NCBI GenBank assembly: GCA_030272155.1
Contig: CP126196.1
Coordinates: 1,488,001 to 1,552,000, forward strand
Length of the DNA stretch: 64,000 bases
Origin: Tetradesmus obliquus
Taxonomy: Eukaryota; Chlorophyta; Chlorophyceae; Sphaeropleales; Scenedesmaceae
Direction: 5' to 3'
Shown: positions 22,601-33,247 of the stretch, in pieces
How the letters are laid out: the number at the start of each line of letters is the position of its first letter
How positions within the stretch are numbered: the stretch's first letter is position 1
Notes under the pieces: model-generated
Database searches by the model: none
What the model was told of the DNA's origin: nothing
The model's input: the letters and a program-made list of their open reading frames with translations, nothing else
Program-made: the position numbers and the translations under genes

Positions 22601-25384
22601 AGGGCAGCTGCTTTTTGTGTGTTGTCTGCCACAAGGGAGGGTACTCTTGATGGCATACAGGGCCCGATGCATGCATGTGCAGCACCCAGCGATGAGTCAT
22701 AAGGCTTTTTTGCGCCACTAAAGCTGGCCCGCATGTTGCAAATAACACTGCTGCTGCTGCTGCTGCTGCTGTTGCTGCTGCCGCTGCAGGTCTTCCTTTG
22801 ATGAGTTCCTCAAGGCCTTCTTTTGCGTGCTGTTCGCAGCACTGGGCCTTGCACAGGCACAGGTGAGCTGTCGCAGCACGGTGCATGCGCTGCTGCTGCT
22901 GCAGAGGCAGCTGATGTGCTGGTGACCATGGCTGCTCTTGGGTGGTGTACTCAGTCATACGCTTAGAGCGGGGAGGCCTCTAAACAACACTGTGTGAATG
23001 ACCCAGGCGCGACACTCAAGAGACTCTTCATAAGCATGTGCTATGCGTTGCTGCTCTGCTGCTGCTGCTGGCAGCTGGGCTTCCCAGACATTGCCAAGGC
23101 AAAGGGTGCGCTGCAGCGCGTGTTTCCCATTGTGGACAGGACGCCGCAGATTGACAGCCAGAGCAGCGAGGGGCAGGCGCCAGACAGCAGAGTGCTGCGG
23201 GGCGAGCTGGAGCTGCAGAATGTGGTGGGTGGCTGCTGCTGGTGCAATAGCAGCCGCTGTTATGTGGCTGGTGCTGTCTTGTTCCTGCAAGTCCGGTTCT
23301 TACAGGACTAGTTCTCGCAGGTTGTGCTCTTGCAAGTACTCTTCCTGCATGTCTTGTTCCTGCAAGCTGTGTTGCTGCGAGTTGTCCCTGCACAGTGTTC
23401 CTGCAAGTGACTGGCATGATTGCTCTGGCTGTGGGTGGCTTGTTCTTCAATCAAACGGCATTTTGGCAAGAGTGCATGGTGTAGTGTGACATGACTGCTG
23501 CTGCTGCTGCTTCTGCTGCAGGTGTTTGCATACCCCAACAGGCCTGAGGTGAAGGTGTTCAACAACTTCTGCCTCGGCATACCAGCAGGTGGGCTGGCCC
23601 AGGTGTTGGTTAGAAGCAGGTTGCTCGGCATGCTTGGCTCTCATCAGGCTTGGCCCAGCACACCAGCAGGCAGCACGTTGCTGGCTCAACTAGGCAGCGC
23701 AATGAGGCGTGCTGTCTACACCATAAGCAGGCCACGCTGCCTATCAACTCTCGGCGTCTTGCCTGCAAGCTGGGATCTGTAACCCACCTCAACTTGGTAC
23801 TGTATCTCTGTATGATGTGCTTGTGCACGGCACCTCTTTTGCCTGCGCTCACTCCTGCTTCGGCTGCTGTTGCTGCTGCAGGCAAGACCGTTGCTCTTGT
23901 CGGAGAGAGTGGCAGTGGCAAGTCCACCGTGGTGGGGCTCATCGAGCGCTTCTACGACCCACTGGAGGGCAGGGTGCTGCTGGACGGCGTTGATATCAAG
24001 TCCTACAATGTCAAATGGCTGCGGCAGCAGGTGCGTTCCCGGATGTTTTCTGAGTCTGCAGATGTGGGACATCAGAGTTTATTGCGTTCTGTTTTGCTTC
24101 GGCTGAACATGCATGTAATCCTAGCCATGATGCAGACAGAAGGGAGCCACGGCAAAGCGTGGCTCCCTTCTGTCTGATGCTGCCGGACAGACTGCTGCTG
24201 TCAGCAGCAGTGTACTGCCTTCGCCCGGTTATTCACCTTGCTTGTGTCGCTTGCTGCTGCTGCTGCTGTGCTGCTGCTGCTGTTGTGCTGCTGCTGCTGT
24301 TGTGCTGCTGCTGCTGCTGCTGGTGCTGCTGCTGCTGCTGCTGCTCCTGCCCTTGCTGCTGCTGCTACTAGATCGGGCTTGTCAGCCAGGAGCCGCTGCT
24401 GTTCAGTGGCAGCATCCTGGACAACATCAGGTACGGCCGGCCCAATGCAACACAGGCAGAAGTGGAGGAAGCGGCGCGCTCCGCGAATGCGCATGACTTC
24501 ATCATTGCGCTGCCAGACGGTTACAACACACAGGTGGGCCTGTGCGGGCTGCTTGCCGGACATGTTCTGTGACTGCATGCATGTGGCACAGGAGGTCAGC
24601 CGTCGGTGCCAATGTATCGAGATCGCACGTCTGTGTGTTGGCGGGTGCGCGCTGCTGCTGCACTGCATAAGGGAACTCTTAGCACTTCGGCCATGCCACA
24701 TTACCTGCTGCGTTGCTGCAGGTTGGGGAGCGCGGCGTGCAGCTTTCTGGCGGTCAGAAGCAGCGCGTGGCAATTGCGCGTGCGGTGGTGAAGCAGCCGC
24801 GCATCCTGCTGCTGGACGAGGCGACGTCAGCGCTGGACGCTGCCAGCGAGCGCGTCGTGCAGGTGGGTATGGAGACTCCTGCACGTGTGTCACATTTACC
24901 ACGTCGGCTGTGTTCGCAAGGACCGCGTTCGCAAGGACCGCGCTCTTGAGTTGTGTGCTCGTGCTACATGTGCTTGCTGGTGCTGAAATGCTGCATGCTG
25001 TTGGAGCGCAAGCATGTGTCATAACATGTTTGCACAATGCTGGGCCTGGGGCATGTAAGTTGTGATGCTTACTTGCACAAGTGAGCTGTGTGCCCTCCCC
25101 ATGCATCTCCTCTCAGGCGGCACGCTGATAGCTGTTGTTTGCCTTTTCGTGCTGCCTGTACTGCTCTGCTGCAGGATGCACTGGACCGCATCATGGCTGG
25201 CCGCACGAGTGTGGTGGTGGCCCACCGCCTGAGCACCATCCAGCACGCCGACAGCATCGCTGTGGTGTATCGTGGAGTGATCCTGGAGAGTGGCACACAC
25301 AGCGAGCTGCTGGCCATCCCAGGGGGCGGCTATGCGCGGCTGGTGGCAGCGCAGATGAAGGGCGGCGGTGGCAACAGCAGCTGA
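12689..25384 (+). CDS. ABCB-type (MDR/P-glycoprotein) full transporter, linker exon split by a LINE
   Basis: ATP-driven membrane exporter of the TMD1-NBD1-TMD2-NBD2 type; substrate unknown. Exons: 12689-12855, 13188-13300, 13558-13674, 13922-14025, 14437-14532, 14823-15002, 15214-15324, 15520-15610, 15885-15976, 16171-16384, 16649-16797, 17064-17136, 17329-17417, 17623-17763, 17960-18110, 18305-18440, 18743-18792 continued at 20126-20168, 20415-20577, 20753-21072, 21389-21516, 21748-21938, 22234-22412, 22790-22862, 23075-23224, 23522-23588, 23882-24030, 24372-24533, 24722-24862, 25175-25384. Without the insertion they total 4,050 nt (1,349 residues), normal for ABCB. NBD1: Walker [10 protein letters not shown], signature LSGGQKQR, Walker [13 protein letters not shown], switch VAHRLST. 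NBD2: GESGSGKST and the same later motifs. TMD1 opens with [15 protein letters not shown]2 with [13 protein letters not shown]. The linker is rich in Glu/Lys/Ser. The LINE lies in the linker exon, in frame with it and ending in TGA, so this allele must either be spliced around it or make a half transporter. Start ATG chosen as the first after the divergent promoter. Confidence 0.93.
18743..20168 (+). other. ABCB linker exon interrupted by a LINE
   Basis: Removing the LINE and one target duplication joins 18743-18792 to 20126-20168. This gives one 93-nt exon that begins and ends in phase 2, matching both neighbours, and reads [16 protein letters not shown] then [15 protein letters not shown]. 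That restored frame supports an original single exon. As it stands, the left part runs open into the LINE. The right part can also be reached directly from the preceding exon through an AG at 20116-20117, which keeps phase. Confidence 0.75.
18793..20113 (+). mobile_element. 5'-truncated non-LTR retrotransposon (LINE) inserted in ABCB exon
   Basis: The stretch encodes the part of a LINE ORF2 downstream of the reverse transcriptase core. It has the block [19 protein letters not shown], then a ~300-residue region, then a terminal zinc-knuckle-like segment with C-x4-C and [12 protein letters not shown] spacing, ending in TGA at 20058-20060. The 3' end is a (GTAAT)n-type pentamer tail at about 20092-20113, a usual LINE 3' feature. 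Flanking target duplications are ACAGGCAGCAGCC (18780-18792) and ACAGGCGCAGCC (20114-20125), differing by one base. The endonuclease and RT domains are absent. About 420 codons without a stop suggest a recent insertion. The clade (RTE/L1-like) cannot be settled by eye. Confidence 0.85.
22456..22568 (+). repeat. 15-bp minisatellite in an ABCB intron
   Basis: About seven units of the type TCCTGCAAGCGCTGC in the intron after exon 22234-22412. Related TCCTGCAAG-type units recur in the intron at 23277-23412, suggesting a common source or exchange between introns. Confidence 0.8.
23277..23412 (+). repeat. Degenerate TCCTGCAAG-type minisatellite in a second ABCB intron
   Basis: Irregular units containing TCCTGCAAG, TCTTGCAAG or TCTCGCAGG spaced roughly 15 bp. 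More diverged than the array at 22456-22568. Confidence 0.65.
24133..24176. repeat. Perfect 19-bp inverted repeat (hairpin) in an ABCB intron
   Basis: The left arm, beginning CAGACAGAAGGGAGC, is the exact reverse complement of the right arm ending TTCTGTCTG, with a 6-nt loop. It lies between the second Walker A exon and exon 24372-24533. The stem is perfect, unlike the repeat-rich surroundings. Confidence 0.9.
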
Positions 25385-27121
25385 GCTGCGCTGGTGCTGG
25401 TGTTGACAGCTGCTTGTGTCACGCAAGTGGCTGGCGATCTTGCGAACTGTAGGCAATCCGCCTGCGGCGCAAGCGTGACCTCAAATATAGAGTGGTCCGT
25501 CTATTTACACCGGACTCGCTTTGCAGTGCTGACTTATGAGGGTTTGGCTGTTGATTCTTTGGTTACTTCTGTGAGCCAGCAGCTGATGGCGAGTCATGTT
25601 GGGCTCGTTCAAGGACAGCAGGCAATTACGTTGCTGCAAGTGTTGAAACGCTGCAGATCTTGCACACATGTGTCAGATGGGGCGGATTGGGTGTTCACTG
25701 CAGCATAAACATCAAACGGTAGAGGGCTTCAAACCTGTTTTTTTTTGTTTGGTTGTACTAAATGGGGTGGCCATGCCTGTGTTGAGCAGGTGTGTTCCTG
25801 CACTGACCTTGGAGCAGCGCAGCACTGCATGACATGTACCCCAAAATATGCAAATAATATAGGTTGTGTTTGTTTACAAGCCGCTGACTTCCTCGATGTT
25901 AACAAACGTGTCTGAACATGTGGTGTTCTGCTGTGACCACTGTCGAGGAGGCCGGTTGGCCTGTGCAATGTTGCTCCCAAGTGTATTGACATATGCGGCA
26001 GCAGGGAGATGGTTCCCGCTGAACCCGCTGTCAGCACTGTTGCCTGTATATCTGATGTAACTGCAGCAGTAGCTGCACTGTGCATCGTACTCTACATTTG
26101 TGATAGCAAGGTTCGCTTATGTTTGATATGAATGCGATTGTGAGGACACGTTGCATCCCAACTTATGCAGATCACTCAAAGTCATTTTGCAGGAGTCCTG
26201 CAAAGTAGTGCAGTGTCAGCTGTGGTTGAGCACCTGTAAGGATGCGTGTTCGTGCAGGTGGTCAAAGAGGTGGGCTGCTGTCGCTCAACAGCAGCGTTGT
26301 GGTGCATTGCCTGCGTTGGTAATGTCTGCCATGTCCAGTCTCTTTTGCTTTTAGGCATATATCAGCCTGTCCTGCTCATGTGCATGCGCAGACATCGGCA
26401 ATTGTAACAAAGTGTGTTGGTGTACACATCTGCCAGCCTGACAGCAGTGCATACGTCTACAAGGTCTGTGCCTGAGCAGTTCACGCTTGCAGCCAAGTGG
26501 CTGTATTGAAGTTGTGGCTTGAACACATCAATGGGCAACTCTAGACAGATCTTCTTCCTCTTGTCATCCTGCTATATTGCTGCTGCAGCTGCTGTCGAGT
26601 AAGACAGGTCTCCCACATGCTGCAAGGCGTCAAACCTGGCGCCCTTGACTGCGTGCCTGCATTGCGTTTGAGAGCGCCACTAGTGGCTGTAGCAGTTGCT
26701 GGGGTCGTTGCCTTTGTCTGTTTTGATGACTTCCTGCACTGCAATTTGGATTTTTGCTAGGAAACAACAGAAAAGGAAAGTGTGCGCATGGTGAAGCCAA
26801 ACCTAAATCAGCCACAGGAGTCTCTGTGCTTGGCCATGCTGCCTGATCCACGCACCATCGCGCGTTTGGTACCTGACGTCACGTGCTGCCACACAACAAG
26901 CCGCCATGGCGGCTCAATGTGTGGCCACACATCGAGCGTGTCCTTCAACAAGAGTGGGATCTACATCAGGAGCAATGGGGGTTTCATAGGGATTTCCACC
27001 TCCAGGTGCCAACGGTCCTACACTAATGAAGCTGCTGCAGCAGAAACGACGTTCATGGCGCGCAGAATTTCAAGAAGGCAAAGGTGCTTGCTTCCAGCCC
27101 CCGGGGACGTCCCGGAACGTC

Positions 27122-27141
27122 GACGTTCAACGTTGAACGTC
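27122..27141. promoter_or_regulatory. 20-bp perfect palindrome with clustered ACGT cores
   Basis: GACGTTCAAC is followed directly by its reverse complement. Together with the bases just upstream (from about 27105) there are five ACGT cores in under 40 bp, the core bound by plant and algal bZIP factors. It lies about 530 bp upstream of the TATA box of the six-cysteine gene. Regulatory function is inferred. Confidence 0.4.
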
Positions 27142-27654
27142 TGTACAGACTCGGCAGCTGGGAGCTGCCGAGGCTGCAGGGCTCCTGCTGTGAACAAACT
27201 TCATATTGGTGATGTTCTTGCAAACACGCGTTGTGTTGGTGTCATGCGGCATTTTGAGTGCTACCGGCCATCTACTGTCAGGGCCCCTCAGGACCCCTGA
27301 AGGGCAGGGCCCCTGCAGCTGAATTTAAAATTGAGCACGGGGTGGTGCCGCTTGCAAGCAAGAGGTTTAGGCGTAAAAGTAAAGCATATCAAGCTAAACT
27401 TCTGTTTTTGGTAGTCGAGTTTGGTCGCGAATACCCTATGTGCGATCTTTTTCAGGGATCGGGACATGCAAAAACCAGAGGTCAGGCGGATGTTCAGCCC
27501 TGGTATGTTCCTGGGGACGGTCCCCTTCTCTCAGGGCCGCATATGAGATAAAAGTTTATTCTGCACGTGATATGGTGGAGTTCTTTTAGTTGTAACGTTA
27601 TGTTATGTCACTTGTAGTTCGAACGGTGTCAATATTGGGGGGCAATTCTTTCCC

Positions 27655-27664
27655 TATATAAATA
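27655..27664 (+). promoter_or_regulatory. TATA box of the six-cysteine gene
   Basis: TATATAAATA stands alone in a GC-richer stretch. A start site about 30 bp downstream would give a 5' UTR interrupted by an intron (donor GTGAGT at 27847, acceptor CAG at 28113-28115) just before the start codon. Confidence 0.6.
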
Positions 27665-27846
27665 CGCCCCCGTGACACCACTTTTCACATCTGCGATGTT
27701 AGCTTTGGCGCTTTGGTCGAAGCGTCACGATATAGCCTTAATCTGACCACCTCTCACCTGCACCTAGCCTGCTTGCCTGCTCAGCCGCGACAACGTCAGC
27801 AGCAAGAGAGCTGCCCATCGTCGGAATACCGTGTACTTTATAAGAC

Positions 27847-28115
27847 GTGAGTCTCAAAACTTCAGGCGTGCATGAGCACAGGCAAGCAGCAGCTACGGCC
27901 CTTGAAAGTTAAATTTGCTCGACAGCCTCGCACTTGCTTCGCAGCAATGATCTAGCAAACTAATCGTTGTTGAGAGGAACACGCAGTGCAACGGTGAAGC
28001 GTCACGCATGAGAAGAGAAAACCCTTGCTGTCTGCCTGCTCAGCAGTGCTGCAGCACAGCTGTCCTGCAAGCAGAAATCCTTTCATGACTAATCTGCGCT
28101 TTCTGCTGCTTACAG
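27847..28115 (+). other. Probable 5' UTR intron
   Basis: A good donor (GTGAGT) and an acceptor after a pyrimidine-rich run (TTTCTGCTGCTTACAG) bracket 269 bp just upstream of the ATG at 28119. Intron size matches others in the window. Confidence 0.5.
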
Positions 28116-28118
28116 CTC

Positions 28119-29960
28119 ATGATGAGAAGATATTTGGTCACGACGTTGGCGACCTTGCTATGGGCTGCAGCTACATGTAAGTTTCCTGCAAGTTCCAGGT
28201 AGTGCTGCAGCTTGCTGCTGGAGTTGACATTGCAGTGCTTGCTTGTGCAGAGCATGTGGGCATGTTGATGTGTTCCGTTGGTACTCCAGAAGTGTTTTAC
28301 AGCAGTCCGGTTGTTGGCATATCTTGTTTTTGTATGCCTAAAAGCAAGCCACTACATGTAGTGCATCGTTTGCGTGCCTTGCGTGCTCTTAGTACTGCCC
28401 TGTCCTCTCCTTGTATTCTCTCCGCAACCCCACAGGTGTACATGCCCAGACATGCAGCCAATTGCCAACAACCGTCGCTGGCATGCAATGGACCTGCCAG
28501 GTTGGAGACACAACCTGCACTGCCACCTGCGACAATGGGGACGCCACGCCACCCGTGGCAACTTGTGGAACCAACAACGAGTGGGAGACACAAAGTGGCG
28601 ATTGTGACCAACGTGAGATGCAACAGTGCTTGCTGCATGCTAGCTCTTGCCGTAGCACTGTTTCTCTATGCCAGCCCTCTGCTGTTTGCGGCTGATGTAC
28701 AATCCTGCACTTGCCTGCATGCATGGGTCTTAGTCATCAATCACCAGCAGCAGTAGCAAACGCAGCAGCAGCATGCAAAACCCCAGGCAGCACAACATGT
28801 ACCTCCACCTGCTACAACGGCGACGCCTCACCACCCGTGGAAACTTGTGTGAATGATGTGTGGGGGAACCCAGTTGGCGACTGTGACCAACATGAGATGC
28901 CAGAATGCTGGCTGCTGTTATCCTAGACCTGTCATTGCATGCTGGTCTCTTCTTGTTGTGGCTGACGCCCGTTACTGCAATGGGCTGCGTGAATATCTGC
29001 TGCATTCTCCAGCAGCACCAGCACGTGTGCCGCGTGCCTGCCTGGGCAAGTGCATCCGCCTGCTGACACCTATGACTTTGTTGGCACTGACGTGCTCACT
29101 GATGCTGCCGACCCGCCCACAGCTCAATGCACTGCCCAGCCCGTCACAAGCGCTGGCGTCACATGGGCCTGCCCGGTCCCCGCCGACCCAGCCACAACCT
29201 GCGACGCCACCTGCGCCACCGACTACACAGCAGACCCCACTCCACCCAGTGTTACATGTGGCAATGATGGCACGTGGGGCGCACCAACCGGTGGCAAGTG
29301 CTCCGCGAGTGAGATACCAGAGTGCTTGCTGCATGGTGGCTGCTGTCAGAAAATGCACCTGCTGTTTTTTGCATGCCAGGCCTCTGCTTGCTGTGGTGAT
29401 TGATGATCCAATCCAGTGCAACAACTGGCGATTGCGACCAGCGTGAGTTGCCACAATGCTTGCTGCATGACGGCTGTTGCCCTAAAATTATTCCTGCAAT
29501 CAGTCCTCCGCCTGTTGTGCCTGACGTGAATGTCCTTCCTGCATTTGGGGCGCTTGCTCGTCGGCTGCTGTGACAGTGCTGTGCCACGTTATATCGCGAC
29601 CTGTCTCTGACAGCGACTCCCTGACACGCTCCTTGATGCCCTTGATTGCCTGCAGCAACGATATGCGCCAGCCAGCCCAGCACCGTTGCCAACGCTGTGT
29701 GGGACTGCAAGGGTTCCGACATCAACGTGGGGGGAACTTGCTCTGCCTCCTGCACGTATGGTGGCACACCACCCACCTCTGAGTGTCTCTCCACTGGCCT
29801 GTGGAAGGCACCGACTCCCGGCTCGTGCGCTGCAAGTGAGACACCAAAGTATCTGCTGCGTGTTGGCTGGTGTCTCAGAACTGTGCATGCCTGCCTGTCC
29901 CCCATTGTTGCAGCTGACGTGCAATGCAGTGATGGCATGATGCGTGCATGTGCGTGCTTT

Positions 29961-29998
<38 letters not shown>

Positions 29999-30752
29999 CA
30001 TGTTCCTGCGAGCGACTGCTGACGCGCCCACTGCTGTTGCCCACTTGCATGCAGCCGCTCCAGTCGATTCCTGCTCCACGAACCCCACCGCGGGCGTCGG
30101 CTACACTTGGACCTGTGGCACCGCTGCATCAGGCACCGCCTGCAGTGCCAAGTGCGCCAATGGTGACACCACGCCACCCACAGCGAATTGTACCGACGGC
30201 GAGTGGGGTGCAACAACTGGCGATTGCGACCAGCGTGAGTTGCCACAATGCTTGCTGCATGACGGCTGTTGCCCTAAAATTGTTCCTGCAATCAGTCCTC
30301 CGCCTGTTGTGCCTGACGTGAATGTCCTTCCTGCATTTGGGGCGCTTGCTCGTCGGCTGCTGTGACAGTGCTGTGCCACGTTATATCGCGACCTGTCTTT
30401 GACAGCGACTCCCTGACACGCTCCTTGATGCCCTTGATTGCCTGCAGCAACGATATGCGCCAGCCAGCCCAGCACCGTTGCCAACGCTGTGTGGGACTGC
30501 AAGGGTTCCGACATCAACGTGGGGGGAACTTGCTCTGCCTCCTGCACGTATGGTGGCACACCACCCACCTCTGAGTGTCTCTCCACTGGCTTGTGGAAGG
30601 CACCGACTCCCGGCTCGTGCGCTGCAAGTGAGACACCAAAGTATCTGCTGCGTGTTGGCTGGTGTCTCAGAACTGTGCATGCCTGCCTGTCCCCCATTGT
30701 TGCAGCTGACGTGCAATGCAGTGATGGCATGATGTGTGCATGTGCGTGCTTT

Positions 30753-30841
<89 letters not shown>

Positions 30842-31595
30842 CATGTTCCTGCGAGCGACTGCTGACGCGCCCACTGCTGTTGCCCACTTGCATGCAGCCG
30901 CTCCAGTCGATTCCTGCTCCACGAACCCCACCGCGGGCGTCGGCTACACTTGGACCTGTGGCACCGCTGCATCAGGCACCGCCTGCAGTGCCAAGTGCGC
31001 CAATGGTGACACCACGCCACCCACAGCGAATTGTACCGACGGCGAGTGGAGTGCAACAACTGGCGATTGCGACCAGCGTGAGTTGCCACAATGCTTGCTG
31101 CATGACGGCTGTTGCCCTAAAATTGTTCCTGCAATCAGTCCTCCGCCTGTTGTGCCTGACGTGAATGTCCTTCCTGCATTTGGGGCGCTTGCTCGTCGGC
31201 TGCTGTGACAGTGCTGTGCCACGTTATATCGCGACCTGTCTTTGACAGCGACTCCCTGACACGCTCCTTGATGCCCTTGATTGCCTGCAGCAACGATATG
31301 CGCCAGCCAGCCCAGCACCGTTGCCAACGCTGTGTGGGACTGCAAGGGTTCCGACATCAACGTGGGGGGAACTTGCTCTGCCTCCTGCACGTATGGTGGC
31401 ACACCACCCACCTCTGAGTGTCTCTCCACTGGCTTGTGGAAGGCACCGACTCCCGGCTCGTGCGCTGCAAGTGAGACACCAAAGTATCTGCTGCGTGTTG
31501 GCTGGTGTCTCAGAACTGTGCATGCCTGCCTGTCCCCCATTGTTGCAGCTGACATGCAATGCAGTGATGGCATGATGTGTGCATGTGCGTGCTTT

Positions 31596-31648
<53 letters not shown>

Positions 31649-32402
31649 CATGTTCCTGCGAGCGACTGCTGACGCGCCCACTGCTGTTGCCCACTTGCAT
31701 GCAGCCGCTCCAGTCGATTCCTGCTCCACGAACCCCACCGCGGGCGTCGGCTACACTTGGACCTGTGGCACCGCTGCATCAGGCACCGCCTGCAGTGCCA
31801 AGTGCGCCAATGGTGACACCACGCCACCCACAGCGAATTGTACCGACGGCGAGTGGAGTGCAACAACTGGCGATTGCGACCAGCGTGAGTTGCCACAATG
31901 CTTGCTGCATGACGGCTGTTGCCCTAAAATTGTTCCTGCAATCAGTCCTCCGCCTGTTGTGCCTGACGTGAATGTCCTTCCTGCATTTGGGGCGCTTGCT
32001 CGTCGGCTGCTGTGACAGTGCTGTGCCACGTTATATCGCGACCTGTCTTTGACAGCGACTCCCTGACACGCTCCTTGATGCCCTTGATTGCCTGCAGCAA
32101 CGATATGCGCCAGCCAGCCCAGCACCGTTGCCAACGCTGTGTGGGACTGCAAGGGTTCCGACATCAACGTGGGGGGAACTTGCTCTGCCGCCTGCACGTA
32201 TGGTGGCACACCACCCACCTCTGAGTGTCTCTCCACTGGCCTGTGGAAGGCACCGACTCCCGGCTCGTGCGCTGCAAGTGAGACACCAAAGTATCTGCTG
32301 CGTGTTGGCTGGTGTCTCAGAACTGTGCATGCCTGCCTGTCCCCCATTGTTGCAGCTGACATGCAATGCAGTGATGGCATGATGTGTGCATGTGCGTGCT
32401 TT

Positions 32403-32446
<44 letters not shown>

Positions 32447-33200
32447 CATGTTCCTGCGAGCGACTGCTGACGCGCCCACTGCTGTTGCCCACTTGCATGC
32501 AGCCGCTCCAGTCGATTCCTGCTCCACGAACCCCACCGCGGGCGTCGGCTACACTTGGACCTGTGGCACCGCTGCATCAGGCACCGCCTGCAGTGCCAAG
32601 TGCGCCAATGGTGACACCACGCCACCCACAGCGAATTGTACCGACGGCGAGTGGGGTGCAACAACTGGCGATTGCGACCAGCGTGAGTTGCCACAATGCT
32701 TGCTGCATGACGGCTGTTGCCCTAAAATTGTTCCTGCAATCAGTCCTCCGCCTGTTGTGCCTGACGTGAATGTCCTTCCTGCATTTGGGGCGCTTGCTCG
32801 TCGGCTGCTGTGACAGTGCTGTGCCACGTTATATCGCGACCTGTCTTTGACAGCGACTCCCTGACACGCTCCTTGATGCCCTTGATTGCCTGCAGCAACG
32901 ATATGCGCCAGCCAGCCCAGCACCGTTGCCAACGCTGTGTGGGACTGCAAGGGTTCCGACATCAACGTGGGGGGAACTTGCTCTGCCTCCTGCACGTATG
33001 GTGGCACACCACCCACCTCTGAGTGTCTCTCCACTGGCTTGTGGAAGGCACCGACTCCCGGCTCGTGCGCTGCAAGTGAGACACCAAAGTATCTGCTGCG
33101 TGTTGGCTGGTGTCTCAGAACTGTGCATGCCTGCCTGTCCCCCATTGTTGCAGCTGACGTGCAATGCAGTGATGGCATGATGCGTGCATGTGCGTGCTTT

Positions 33201-33247
<47 letters not shown>

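Larger units (their letters stand above)
25385..28118. other. Intergenic between ABCB and the six-cysteine gene
   Basis: Holds the ABCB 3' flank and the promoter and 5' UTR of the next gene. The only long open frame (26782-27300, +) lacks recognisable domains and I do not call it. Visible structures are a cluster of ACGT cores with a 20-bp palindrome (27122-27141), a TATA box (27655) and a likely 5' UTR intron (27847-28115). Confidence 0.6.

Noticed and set aside
26782-27300. 172-residue open frame on the plus strand
   Set aside because: No domain, no splice context and composition like random sequence. It lies in the presumed upstream region of the next gene.
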